This document shows positions 7,906 to 18,442 of a stretch of DNA of 64,000 bases, piece by piece. The notes under the pieces are model-generated. The model had not been told where the DNA came from and did not search any database. It saw nothing but the letters and a program-made list of their open reading frames with translations. Source of the DNA: Tritrichomonas musculus (Eukaryota; Parabasalia; Tritrichomonadida; Tritrichomonadidae); contig JAPFFF010000003.1 in NCBI GenBank assembly GCA_039105265.1, forward strand, positions 558,001 through 622,000, in the 5' to 3' direction. Made by a program: the position numbers and the translations under genes. How positions within the stretch are numbered: the stretch's first letter is position 1; each line of letters opens with the position of its first letter.

Positions 7906-10900
7906 ATGGACTTCAACAAACTTTCAAGAGAAGAATTGATAAAACTTGTTCAAACACAGCAAAATCAAATACAGAGATTACAGAGAAGTGGCTTGTCGGG
8001 GAAAAAGATGAAAACCAATATATCAAAGGCAAATGTAGATAATGACATAATGAACTTGTCTATAGACTTTTATGAAGACTCAAAGACACAAGCAAGACAA
8101 GCATACGAAAAAAGAGTACAAGAAGTGGATGATCAAGAGTTATTTCAAAGAGAACTCAAAAGACTCATGTTTATGGCTGCAAAAGAGTTCTCCTTTGACG
8201 TCGATATTGGAGACAGTGAGTGCAAGAGACTCGCATTTACAGAGATGCTTCGACACTGCTATAAGATTCGAAATAAATCAAAAGTTGTCGTCAAAGCATA
8301 CACACTTGATGGACACGCAAAATGGTTCACTCTCAGCGACAAACATGACATAGAGAGCACAATAGGTCACATATCAGGCGAATTAGACTTGTCAGAAGAG
8401 AAATCAGATACAAACCCAACTGTCAATTTTGAATTCATTCCAGTCAAATATGATGTACTTTTTCTGAGAAAACAACTAGACGATAAAGGAATTAAGTTCG
8501 ATGTTATTAAAGAAGATGAAGATGACCATGCTTTATATCATGAAGAAGTCGAAATCGATCCAGATTATAGATCAACACCAGAAGGCTCATTCTTTCCTTT
8601 TATTAATTTATCTAATTTAGATCTCAGTGAATTCCAAATATTCTCAAAGATAGATAAGAAAAATTATAAAGACAATTGTTTTGTCTATGCTTTGATTCAG
8701 TCAGGAGTGTTCAATGATGAAGAAATAAATCACTTGCGATATTATGTTCAAACAAAATCGATACCAAATAACAAAATCAAAGAGATATCAGAAAAATTCA
8801 AATGCAGTTTTGTCGTGAAAAGAATCGACGAAAGGTTTGATATTAAGCATCAAATGCAGATCAAAATAGACACCAGAAAGAAAGGTTATGATCGAACAGT
8901 AGAGTTGCTTCTTTATAAAGATCACTACATGATATATAGGCCAATCAAATGCACCATCTATTATCTTGAACATGCAAAAGAAATAGACGAAAAGTTCAAA
9001 GATGATAAAAACCGCTTCATGATCAAAGGCATCAAAGGCGAAAAGATTTTTTATTCAGAAAATGGCACTCTTCCAATGATGATATTCAGAAAAATGTTTG
9101 AGCTCAATATGTTCAGAGAGATAAGAAGCTGCGAATTATCCATATTGAATACAACCGAATATGATGGATTGAATGATTACATTGATCTTGATTATAATGA
9201 AGAATTATGCACAAAAATAATAGACTCGAATAAAGATAAGAAGAAAGAGAAAGATTGGTCTAGAGTATATTATTCAGATTTTGAAACAGACACTACTGTA
9301 TCTCCTCATCGTCCTTATTTGAATTGCACAGTGTATCGTGAAGGCCAAAATATTCACAAAATAAGCTTTGAAGGTGAAAACATTGATCGTCAGCTTCTCA
9401 ATTATCTATACAATAATTCACTAACTTATTTTCACAATTTAAAGTACGATGGTTGCTTTTTCATCAATACTCCTGGATGGAAAACACAAATAACTGAAAG
9501 AACAGGCACAGTTTTGCAAGTCATTATGCTCAAGTATGCTTCAAATGGTAAATTAGTGAAAAAGCTTACGTTTCGCAATTCCTATTCAATTATTCCATCG
9601 GCTCTCAGGAATTTTGCATCTATGTTTAATTTAGATGTGCATAAAGAGGTTATGGCATACAAAATATACACTGAAGAAAACATTCAAAAAGCTGTTCTGC
9701 CAATCAATGAATTCTATGAGCAGTATAGAAAAGAGAACGATGGCAAAGATGAAAGCAAACAAATCCTAGAAAATGCCAAAATAAGTGAAGCATACAATGA
9801 AAAAAATGATTCAATTAATATTATGAAATATGCCAAGTTCTATTGTTTTAAGGATTGTATCGTTCTTATGAAAGGGCTTGAAAAATTTGATAAAGATTTG
9901 AAAGAAGTATTCAAACAAACAGGTACAGAAATGTTAGGCGTTAATAACTTTATTTCAATCTCATCTATCGGTTATCATTTCGCCAATAAATATGGATGTT
10001 TTGACGGTTGTTATCAATTAAGTGGCAAACCGCAAAACTTTATTCAAAGATGTGTAAGCGGAGGAAGAACAATGACAGCATCAAATCAAAAGCAATATAT
10101 AGAAGGAAGAATACAAGATTTTGATGCAGTTAGCCTTTATCCTTCAGCTATGTATGTAATGGATGGTGTTGCTAAAGGAAAACCGAAAATTTTGCCTCAA
10201 AATATAGACCATGATCAATTGATGAAATTTGACACTTTTTTTATTGAAATCAATATTAATGAAATCAAGTGCAAATCCGATAAGCCATATAAATTCGGGC
10301 AAGTCTTTAGACGAAATGATAAGGGCTCAAAAATATTTGACAATGACCCTGTTAGCAATTTTTATATTGACAAGATTGCACTAATGGATTTAATAGAGTT
10401 CTATGATATCAAATACGAAATCATTCGTGGTTACTATTTTGATGAAGGATTTAATAAGAAGATAAATGAGTTCATTCTTGGATTATTTAATTTAAGACTC
10501 AAATATAAGAAAGAGAAGAATCCACTGCAGTCAACGATCAAATTGCTATTGAATTCAATCTATGGCAAATCAATATTGAAAGCGATGAAAACCGAAACAA
10601 AAAGTGTACCCAGAGATGAGCTAATGAAATACATTTGGCGCAATTATAACTTTATCACAGAAATCTATGATGAACCGACAATTGATAGATGCTATGTGAA
10701 AAAGCTGAAGCCGATCAATGATCATTTCAATCTCCCACAATTTGGTGCTAGCGTTCTTTCATGGTCAAAACATTTGATGAATCGTGTTATGGCTAGTGCA
10801 GAACAAAATGGGATTGAAATATTCTATCAAGATACCGATAGCATGCACCTATATGAAGATGATGTGAAAAAAGTGGCAGAGATCTTTAAGGAGAAATATA

Positions 10901-11262
10901 ATGCTGAATTAATAGGTGAAAACATGTGTCAATTTCATAATGATTTTGACGGTTTTGAGGGTGCAGTAGGCCAAATACATTCACGAAAACTGATCGCATT
11001 AGGCAAGAAAAGTTATTTAGATATCTTAGTCGATGAAGAAGGAAAAGAAGGATATCATATAAGACTCAAGGGCATTCCTCATCAAGTGATCATTAATAAA
11101 TGTAAACGAATGGGCATCACAATTGAAGAACTCTATGAAAAATTGTATGCTGGGGCCAAAATGGAGTTCAATTTATTAGATGGCACAAATGCATTCAGAA
11201 AAACTCAAACTTTTCAGCAGACTAATATCAAAAAGTTTAGCAGGACCCTTAAATTCATTTAG
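7906..11262 (+). CDS. Protein-primed family B DNA polymerase with N-terminal OTU-like protease domain, element 1
   Basis: A 1,118-residue enzyme that would copy the element from a protein primer. Exonuclease motifs: DFET near 458, FHNLKYDG near 510 and YCFKDC near 646. Polymerase motifs: A DFDAVSLYPS near 738, B NSIYGK near 884, C QDTDS near 975. All key acidic residues are present. Residues about 250-345 contain DNCFVYAL and LLLYKDHYMIY, the Cys and His boxes of an OTU-like cysteine protease; I infer this from the pattern, and OTU-like N-termini are known for some Polinton-type polymerases. I chose the ATG at 7,906; the frame is open upstream to 7,798 but that part is a hydrophobic, T-rich translation that overlaps the previous gene. 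The stop overlaps that of the penton-like gene on the other strand. Confidence 0.9.
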   Translation: MDFNKLSREELIKLVQTQQNQIQRLQRSGLSGKKMKTNISKANVDNDIMNLSIDFYEDSKTQARQAYEKRVQEVDDQELFQRELKRLMFMAAKEFSFDVDIGDSECKRLAFTEMLRHCYKIRNKSKVVVKAYTLDGHAKWFTLSDKHDIESTIGHISGELDLSEEKSDTNPTVNFEFIPVKYDVLFLRKQLDDKGIKFDVIKEDEDDHALYHEEVEIDPDYRSTPEGSFFPFINLSNLDLSEFQIFSKIDKKNYKDNCFVYALIQSGVFNDEEINHLRYYVQTKSIPNNKIKEISEKFKCSFVVKRIDERFDIKHQMQIKIDTRKKGYDRTVELLLYKDHYMIYRPIKCTIYYLEHAKEIDEKFKDDKNRFMIKGIKGEKIFYSENGTLPMMIFRKMFELNMFREIRSCELSILNTTEYDGLNDYIDLDYNEELCTKIIDSNKDKKKEKDWSRVYYSDFETDTTVSPHRPYLNCTVYREGQNIHKISFEGENIDRQLLNYLYNNSLTYFHNLKYDGCFFINTPGWKTQITERTGTVLQVIMLKYASNGKLVKKLTFRNSYSIIPSALRNFASMFNLDVHKEVMAYKIYTEENIQKAVLPINEFYEQYRKENDGKDESKQILENAKISEAYNEKNDSINIMKYAKFYCFKDCIVLMKGLEKFDKDLKEVFKQTGTEMLGVNNFISISSIGYHFANKYGCFDGCYQLSGKPQNFIQRCVSGGRTMTASNQKQYIEGRIQDFDAVSLYPSAMYVMDGVAKGKPKILPQNIDHDQLMKFDTFFIEININEIKCKSDKPYKFGQVFRRNDKGSKIFDNDPVSNFYIDKIALMDLIEFYDIKYEIIRGYYFDEGFNKKINEFILGLFNLRLKYKKEKNPLQSTIKLLLNSIYGKSILKAMKTETKSVPRDELMKYIWRNYNFITEIYDEPTIDRCYVKKLKPINDHFNLPQFGASVLSWSKHLMNRVMASAEQNGIEIFYQDTDSMHLYEDDVKKVAEIFKEKYNAELIGENMCQFHNDFDGFEGAVGQIHSRKLIALGKKSYLDILVDEEGKEGYHIRLKGIPHQVIINKCKRMGITIEELYEKLYAGAKMEFNLLDGTNAFRKTQTFQQTNIKKFSRTLKFI

Positions 11263-11992
11263 TTAACACATCCTTAACGTCTGCATCTTTAGCTGGCTTT
11301 ACTTTAATTGAAACAAACAAAGGACTTTTTAAAGCGATAGGCTGAAATTGGAAATCGACTAAACTTAATTCTAAATATTTTAAACTATCTGTGTTTGTTT
11401 TTATTTTTATTGGTTTTCCTTCTTTCTCAAAGTCATAAATCAGTGGCTTGCCGTCTATAGCCATTGTGTTTATATTTCCTATAACTGAAGGAGTATACTC
11501 TTGATCTCCAATAGCTGAATACATCGGATTACCTTGTAAAGAGACCAAATAAAGTTTTGTATGAGTTATGATCGGCAAATCTGGCACAATAAAGGGTTCT
11601 TTAGGATCAATTGTCAAAGGCAACGGAGTGTTATATAATCCAGTCAATAATGCTGCTCTGTGAGATATTGATGTAATTGTTGTTTTCAAACTTGCTGTTA
11701 TCTTAAATGTGCGTTTATTTTTATCATATTCCCATGCCAATTCACTTTTCTGACTAAAAATTTGTTCAAGTTGTTTGATAGAATAATGATAGGACTCAGA
11801 AAATTCAATAGTATGAACGGTTTTGCCAACTTGATATTTCATATAATCATCTTTTGTACTTAATAATATGTTTGAATTAGTGTTTATAGAAGACACATAA
11901 TATTTTACATAGCTGCATTTCCAAGGTATATTCATCGTCAAAGACACAGTATGATATTTTTGTGAGTCACGGCTTTGCATAGAAATTAACAT
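11255..11992 (-). CDS. Penton-like minor capsid protein, element 1
   Basis: A 245-residue all-beta product. The block HRAALLTGLYNTPLP followed later by LELSLVDFQFQPIALKSPL matches the pattern of Polinton penton (single jelly-roll) proteins, whose C-terminus reads roughly as a strand, Asp, turn, Pro-Ile, strand. It is the only convincing single jelly-roll candidate in the element. It is transcribed away from the giant fibre-like gene, with only 16 bases between their start codons, so one very short bidirectional promoter must serve both. No homologue is seen in element 2. The identification is inference. Confidence 0.5.
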   Translation of the reverse strand: MLISMQSRDSQKYHTVSLTMNIPWKCSYVKYYVSSINTNSNILLSTKDDYMKYQVGKTVHTIEFSESYHYSIKQLEQIFSQKSELAWEYDKNKRTFKITASLKTTITSISHRAALLTGLYNTPLPLTIDPKEPFIVPDLPIITHTKLYLVSLQGNPMYSAIGDQEYTPSVIGNINTMAIDGKPLIYDFEKEGKPIKIKTNTDSLKYLELSLVDFQFQPIALKSPLFVSIKVKPAKDADVKDVLTK

Positions 11993-12008
11993 TTATTTAT
12001 TATTAAAT

Positions 12009-15000
12009 ATGTCGATTGGTTTATACTCAATTCAATCAAGTGAGGCTGAGACATTAAAATCAAATGGAATAGAAATCAAAGTCGGAGAAGATGAGAATGG
12101 AAATAAAATTGTTCAAATAGAAGATGAAGATGGTTCTTCAGTTTTCTTCAATAACATTTATAATAAAACAGAGATAGATGCTTATATAACTGCAGGTGCA
12201 GGTATAAAACCAGGAGATATAAAAAACTTATATAAGGTCAATATTTATCCAACAGGACAAATCAAGGTGAATGGCAAATTGACCAATGCTTTCACCTTAG
12301 AACAGCTTTATAAATGTTTGAATGATAATTCAGATGCTATTCAAAACTCTCTAAATCAATTGAAAATAGACGCAACTTTTGATGTAAACCGTGAAATTTC
12401 AGACTTAACATTGAAAGGATTAGATTTTGATCTAAAGAATAAACATTATATCTCAACAGAAAACAATTCAATAAAGACATATAATCAATTAATAAGAGTA
12501 CTCAATCAGTTTATTAAACATTCAAGGGCTATGACGGTTATCAGCCCAGATAATAAACTATTGAAAATGCTCCCCCTTAAAAAAGAGGATGGTGCTCAAC
12601 TTTTGGATTATTGGGAGGATAAACGATGCTATTATGAAAAAGAAAAAGTAACCACAATTAATGAGATTATTGAATCATTGAATATCACTCTTGAAAATTT
12701 ATATAATTGGATGAAAACATTCAATAATTTGAAAGATTTCGGTTTTGACAGTTCATCAAATATTAAACCAGATGGAAAAGCAAAAGTGATAACGTATGAA
12801 GAAACCGAAAAAGAATCAGAACCATGGTATGGATCATTTTTGACCAAAAATAGAATGAAAACTAAAGAAGAACCTATCACAAATTTTGACCAAATGGTCA
12901 ATGCAATCAATACAAACACAGAAACAATATCTCAAATGCATGAAGATATTATGGAAGGCTTAAATAATCAAGAAGTGACAGTATATAATGAAGCTAATGA
13001 TGAAATAGAGACAAAAACTTTAAAAACAAAAACAGTGAACGATAAAGGTGAAATCGAATATGATAATATAGCCAATGTTTTTGAAAAATTGAAGAAGGCC
13101 GATAAACAGAATCAGAATTTTTTCCGTCATATCATGGAGAATTTTAATAAAACTGCTTTGAAAAATATATATAATAATTTTAAACAGACTGTGTTTGGTA
13201 AAGATGGAGAAACATATCAGAAGACATATATAGCACATTTTGATGATGATGTTGCTGGTGATAAACATTTTGCCGTTGTCGAAAATTTTGTCGACTTTTT
13301 GAATCAATACTTTTCAAATACAAGCAGTTTTGAAGACTGGAAAGAATGGATAGGCAAAAATATAAATAAACAGAAAATGATGGAGGTTCTTGATAAAATT
13401 CAGATACCATTTCATAAATTAGATGGAGAAATAGAAAATAGAGAATATCGTTTTATGTTTGATGGAGAGGATATCGTTGATATTGAAAATCCAGTTGATA
13501 TAGGCAAGTTCATGGATTGGCTCAAAGAGATAATTCAAAATAGTAAATATACAGCTCCAATACAAACATTTTTATATAACAACTTTTCCAAAGAAAAATT
13601 TATTGAAATATTTAACGGTACAGTTCAATTAATATGGGATAAATCCACAAAAAAAATTATTCATGCAGTTTATCAATTTGTCAATCATCCAATAGAAACG
13701 ACGGGTGATATCGTTATTGAAGTGAATAGTGCTTATGAATTTTTGAAAAAATATTATGAAAACCAAACAGAGCTTATGAAAAGTATCCTTACTGTTATTT
13801 TGGTTCTTCTTGGTTCAGGAATTACGGGAATGGTAATCACAAGTGCATTCAAAAAGATTCGTGCCAAAAAAATTGAAAATGGACGTTTAGCATTAAGCAC
13901 GAGCAATTTTGAAGGTGGTCAATTGTTGGATATTAATGATGGTATTATCATTGATGGAAATGGAAATGGAAATGATAATAATGATGATGATAATAATGAT
14001 GACGATATGAGAGACCCTAGTTTTCAGGGATGGATCGATACAACAAATAGAAATATTCGAAATATTATTCAGCAACATAATGTTTTAGAAGAAAGAGTCT
14101 CAAATATAAGAGAATGCAATTGTAATGATAATAATAATAATAATAATAATCAAAGATTTTTTGGCCAAATTTCTCAACAACAACATCTTGACATTCAACA
14201 ATTAATTCAAAAGCAAAATCATTTAATAATTGATAATAGTGTCGGCTCTTTTGTTGATGCGATGTTTCAACCAGAAATATATCAAGAAGCAGCAACTCAA
14301 GTGAACACAACGATAAAAAGACGACGAAAAAAGAAAGAAAAAGTGAATGTAATTGACACATCACATGATCGTTCTTTTCGAAGAGATGAAAATTATGTTT
14401 TTGACATATTAACTGATCATTGGGTTCTTCATAATAATTCTAATTTTCAATCTGGTTGGCGAACAAATCTTAATGCACAAAATATGCCACGCAATTTTAT
14501 CATTGACACTTTTCATGGTGAATGGGTTGCTGTCGGTGCAGAAAATGGTATTCAAGAATCAAATACAGACTGGAGAACGAATCCTAGTTCAGCATTAGCA
14601 ACCTTTCTGTTGCCATCTCAAATAAATGATGGTGTTTTTCGTTGGAGTGATAGATATGATCAATGGACATTTCATGCAAATTATAACTCATATACAAATC
14701 AAGATCAAAGTGAAAGATTAGAATGGCAAAGAGATCAAAGACAACATTTTGGTGATAATTATGTTTGGAATGTTTTTGATCAAGAATGGCAAGAACATGG
14801 ACAGAATTTTGAAGCTGGATGGAGAACCAATCATGAATTTGTTCCTCCTGATAACTATGTATGGGATGATTATTTAGAAGAGTGGGTGATGTTATCATAT
14901 AGAAATAGAGGTTTTGACAGAAATTGGAGAAATAGCTATTCAGAGAGTGTTTCAGTTATGGTTGAATTTTTGAATTCAGGCCGATTTTTAGGAAAAGGCC

Positions 15001-18000
15001 AAATTGTTCAATATGGAGGTGAATGGGTTTGGCGCCATCATGTAGACCCCGTTGATGATATTAAATTATTATCAGATGAAATAGCAGATATTAATATTAA
15101 TAATAATTTGCCAGCAAATATTTCAGGAGTGAATTCAGTAAATGAATTATTAGAAAGCTATGATATCAATATTTTGAAAGAAGATGGCCGAACAATTGAT
15201 GAGAAAAAACCGGTTTTAGGCAATTTCAATATATTAGCAAATTTGAATGTAAATGGATTAATAAACGGTGTTGATATTGAAAAATTAGCTACGTCATCAG
15301 ATAAGACAGATTCACTTTTTAATATAAAATTTGGAGTTCCAGAATTCAATGTGAAAAATGAAAACGTTGAAGGGGATACAAAAACAATCAATAATGTAAA
15401 TTATAATATATTGAAAATTAAAATAAACGATGATGATATTGAACAAAAATTGAAAGCTTTCAATGGGAATATATTCAAAATAATTCTCAGAAAAGATGTT
15501 GTTTATGACACAGAAGGACGATATATCAAAGAATTTTTCATAAGCGTTCATGATAATCATATTCAATGTCCGATAATAGCTTATGATGAAGAATCGAAAG
15601 GATATACAAATAAATGTTCTGAAGATAGCTCTCAATTTTTCATAGCTTTTGATGAGCGTCTCAATATTGTGCCATATACGTTATGGATGAACGGTGATTT
15701 GAGTATAATGAATCAAACAAGTCAGGATTTAATTGAATCGAATAAACCAGTTTTTAAGTGCAAAATAATTGAAGCAGATAATGCTCTCAAATTACACAAA
15801 AGTGACGTTCATTATTTCTATAAGCCTTCAATTATTTCAGAAGATAACGATAATTATAAAATGATTTTTGAAGTACCCTCAGATTATACAATACCACCGC
15901 ATTTACAATTTAAATTCTCAGAATATTGTTTTGGCAATAAATGGGACTTAATATGGGATGGAACAAAATGGGATGGCAAAAATATCCAAGGCAAATCAAA
16001 TGGAAAAATAATAAATAAATGCAATACAAGAGCCAAAAAAGATGCTTATGATGCTATTGGTGCATGTGTTATGATGAAGAATGATGACTGGAATAAACAA
16101 TTCTTTACTGATAATATATGGTATACAAATGTTAATGAAAAGAATTTAATGCAAGCATTTATCAGAAGACCTGTTAGAGGAGAAGGATGGGAAAAAGATG
16201 GCAAAATTGAATTGAAAGTGAAATTTAATGATGGTACTTTGAAAGATGGAAATGAAATAGGTGTTGATTGGGGAAACACAAATTTCAGTCATTCGGTTGA
16301 AGGCTATGATCTTTATGCAATTGAAATATTAATATATAATTATTCGAAACGAACTTTTGAGGTGAAAAACATTGAGGAAATTTTCTTGGATATCTATTCA
16401 CCAAATTCAGATATAGCAAATCGAATGTCATTTCGCCTTGAGGGAGTTCACCATGTTGAAAGGAACGATACAGCTTATTGCGATACTATCGGTGTTCTCG
16501 ATACAATTGAAAAAATCTCTTATCGTTATGAAGATTCAAAAATTGATGCAAGTCATAGAAATATTGAATTATATCTGAAAAAGGATTTGGTGGATCCAGT
16601 AGATGAGGTCAATTGGGATGGAATTATGAATCCTTTCAAATATATTATTCAGCAACAATTTTATGAAATAACACCAAATCCAAATGCAGCAACCACACTT
16701 TATACAGATTATAATATCACAAGTTCTAAAATCATAACCGCCGATAACATCACGACGATGAGAAGTGATTTAAATTTAGTGACAAATAATTTGGATGTCG
16801 TATCGTACGATTTGAATGAAATGAATCATAGAGTTAACGTACTTGATTCAGAAATGGTTCAAGTCAAAGACATAACTCAACATTTAGAACATGACGTTAA
16901 GAATTTAAGAATTGTTTCATATACAGCCCTAGCTTTTGGTATTGCAGGTACAGTGGGGAGTGCAGCATCTATCGGCATGCAACTTTTTCCACATGGTATC
17001 AGAATTTTAAAAGCAGCTTTTTCTAGCTTTTTCAGAGGTATGTTTAGTAGGTCCAGAGTTTTGGGTGCTCCTGATTGGACCAGATTACGAATTATGTTCG
17101 GAAATATTGCTGTTAGAAGCATAACCACCGATATTTCACCTGTTATTAATTGGTGTAATTCAGAATATAAACAATTAGACGATATAACTTTTGATAACGA
17201 AGATGAAAATCCAGAAGAATATTCGTTATCAGTTGAAGCCGCTTATGAATTATGTAATCAATTCAGAGAAACATTGAAACCTATTTTAAAATTATTGGCC
17301 TTAAAGATCGATGAAATAGCCAATGAATTTGAATATAATGATTTTATTTCAAAAAGTGATTTGAAAAGAGACGATACAATTGACATTAATGGCAAATTAA
17401 TTGATGGCAAAATACATTTAGAAGCTGAGGATACAATAAGTGAAGGAATTATCAAAGTCAGGATTATGATCATGAAAGTAAGCGAATATAATGATATAGA
17501 CTATGAAGAGAATTATCCAATAATTCATATATCAAATGGAGAGATATCGAACTATGAGGGCACAGAGAACTTTCCAACTGCATCTCTCCAAGACAAAACT
17601 ATAATTATTGATAACCCAAAGAGACATAGAATTAGTGCAATCAGCATCAAAGAGAACACAGCGATAAGAAGTATGAAATATACTGTAAATGATATAGCAT
17701 ATATGAGTGACATTGATGCGCTTAATAAAAAGATTGATCAAATAGAAGAAAACTCACATACAAACGATGAAAACATAGCAAAAATAATGAATACTTATCC
17801 TACTGTTGATGAAACAAATGAGGCTTTAGATGTGCTCAAAGGCAGAATTGAGACATTAGAGGCTGAAAATACCACATTAAAGGCTACGATAGCCGCTTTT
17901 GAAGCCAGATTTGCTGCTCTCGAAGGCAAATCAGATCCAGATTTATCCATATATGCATTAAAAGATGACATACCAGATATGAATAATTTGATAAAACTGG

Positions 18001-18383
18001 CAAAAGTTAATTATACCTTTGATAACAAATCTGAAGGAATAATTCGATATAATTTAGAAAAAGCACTTGACAATTATGAAGCAACAATGTATCTTTCTTA
18101 TCCTGAAACTAAAAATAATATTGTGACTCAGAAAGAAATCAAGGTCAATGTTTCATTTAATTCTGCAAATTCACCTTCATCGGAATATCAATGTGAACCA
18201 ACAGAAATTTATTTGAATAATATACGTTTTCCGTTAGACAAAACAACTTTCAATGTTATTTCTATTGCTCAATCAATAGTTTTCAACAGTTCATTTTTCA
18301 AAAATGGAATTTCAAATTCTGAAAATCCAAAATGTGAAATATTTACAAGAACACCATATGCTACCCTATTGGATATAGCATAA
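12009..18383 (+). CDS. Giant fibre/spike-like protein, 2,124 residues, element 1
   Basis: Residues about 1-580 are charged and helical. A single strong membrane segment (SILTVILVLLGSGITGMVI) lies near 590-610, followed by an Asp/Asn-rich linker. Residues about 792-1014 hold several copies of a Trp-rich unit of roughly 35 residues, (N)YVW(D)xxxxEW...WRTN. Residues about 1100-1670 form a module shared with two element 2 proteins: YTLWMNGDLSIMN, CFGNKWDLIWDGTKW, ITSSKIITADNITTMRSDLN, and a small hydrophobic hairpin (LAFGIAGTVGSAASIGMQLF). The end has a coiled coil (IETLEAENTTLKATIAAFEA). The build (N-terminal anchor, beta modules, C-terminal coiled coil) suggests a virion fibre or host-contact protein. 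No known family is recognised. Confidence 0.75.
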   Translation: MSIGLYSIQSSEAETLKSNGIEIKVGEDENGNKIVQIEDEDGSSVFFNNIYNKTEIDAYITAGAGIKPGDIKNLYKVNIYPTGQIKVNGKLTNAFTLEQLYKCLNDNSDAIQNSLNQLKIDATFDVNREISDLTLKGLDFDLKNKHYISTENNSIKTYNQLIRVLNQFIKHSRAMTVISPDNKLLKMLPLKKEDGAQLLDYWEDKRCYYEKEKVTTINEIIESLNITLENLYNWMKTFNNLKDFGFDSSSNIKPDGKAKVITYEETEKESEPWYGSFLTKNRMKTKEEPITNFDQMVNAINTNTETISQMHEDIMEGLNNQEVTVYNEANDEIETKTLKTKTVNDKGEIEYDNIANVFEKLKKADKQNQNFFRHIMENFNKTALKNIYNNFKQTVFGKDGETYQKTYIAHFDDDVAGDKHFAVVENFVDFLNQYFSNTSSFEDWKEWIGKNINKQKMMEVLDKIQIPFHKLDGEIENREYRFMFDGEDIVDIENPVDIGKFMDWLKEIIQNSKYTAPIQTFLYNNFSKEKFIEIFNGTVQLIWDKSTKKIIHAVYQFVNHPIETTGDIVIEVNSAYEFLKKYYENQTELMKSILTVILVLLGSGITGMVITSAFKKIRAKKIENGRLALSTSNFEGGQLLDINDGIIIDGNGNGNDNNDDDNNDDDMRDPSFQGWIDTTNRNIRNIIQQHNVLEERVSNIRECNCNDNNNNNNNQRFFGQISQQQHLDIQQLIQKQNHLIIDNSVGSFVDAMFQPEIYQEAATQVNTTIKRRRKKKEKVNVIDTSHDRSFRRDENYVFDILTDHWVLHNNSNFQSGWRTNLNAQNMPRNFIIDTFHGEWVAVGAENGIQESNTDWRTNPSSALATFLLPSQINDGVFRWSDRYDQWTFHANYNSYTNQDQSERLEWQRDQRQHFGDNYVWNVFDQEWQEHGQNFEAGWRTNHEFVPPDNYVWDDYLEEWVMLSYRNRGFDRNWRNSYSESVSVMVEFLNSGRFLGKGQIVQYGGEWVWRHHVDPVDDIKLLSDEIADININNNLPANISGVNSVNELLESYDINILKEDGRTIDEKKPVLGNFNILANLNVNGLINGVDIEKLATSSDKTDSLFNIKFGVPEFNVKNENVEGDTKTINNVNYNILKIKINDDDIEQKLKAFNGNIFKIILRKDVVYDTEGRYIKEFFISVHDNHIQCPIIAYDEESKGYTNKCSEDSSQFFIAFDERLNIVPYTLWMNGDLSIMNQTSQDLIESNKPVFKCKIIEADNALKLHKSDVHYFYKPSIISEDNDNYKMIFEVPSDYTIPPHLQFKFSEYCFGNKWDLIWDGTKWDGKNIQGKSNGKIINKCNTRAKKDAYDAIGACVMMKNDDWNKQFFTDNIWYTNVNEKNLMQAFIRRPVRGEGWEKDGKIELKVKFNDGTLKDGNEIGVDWGNTNFSHSVEGYDLYAIEILIYNYSKRTFEVKNIEEIFLDIYSPNSDIANRMSFRLEGVHHVERNDTAYCDTIGVLDTIEKISYRYEDSKIDASHRNIELYLKKDLVDPVDEVNWDGIMNPFKYIIQQQFYEITPNPNAATTLYTDYNITSSKIITADNITTMRSDLNLVTNNLDVVSYDLNEMNHRVNVLDSEMVQVKDITQHLEHDVKNLRIVSYTALAFGIAGTVGSAASIGMQLFPHGIRILKAAFSSFFRGMFSRSRVLGAPDWTRLRIMFGNIAVRSITTDISPVINWCNSEYKQLDDITFDNEDENPEEYSLSVEAAYELCNQFRETLKPILKLLALKIDEIANEFEYNDFISKSDLKRDDTIDINGKLIDGKIHLEAEDTISEGIIKVRIMIMKVSEYNDIDYEENYPIIHISNGEISNYEGTENFPTASLQDKTIIIDNPKRHRISAISIKENTAIRSMKYTVNDIAYMSDIDALNKKIDQIEENSHTNDENIAKIMNTYPTVDETNEALDVLKGRIETLEAENTTLKATIAAFEARFAALEGKSDPDLSIYALKDDIPDMNNLIKLAKVNYTFDNKSEGIIRYNLEKALDNYEATMYLSYPETKNNIVTQKEIKVNVSFNSANSPSSEYQCEPTEIYLNNIRFPLDKTTFNVISIAQSIVFNSSFFKNGISNSENPKCEIFTRTPYATLLDIA

Positions 18384-18442
18384 ACTTTAAAATGGTTATG
18401 TTTTTTTTTGTTCAAAGTTCCTTAGTGATATCGGTCGGCGCA
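18384..18442 (+). other. Short 3' region of element 1
   Basis: This holds the 3' flank of the giant fibre-like gene, with a T-run, then the start of a GC-rich patch (tcggtcggcgcag) leading into the terminal hairpin. There is no gene. Confidence 0.5.

Noticed and set aside
13893-14364. Minus-strand Ile-rich and Tyr-rich frames
   Set aside because: They mirror the Asp/Asn codon runs of the giant fibre gene and have no independent support.
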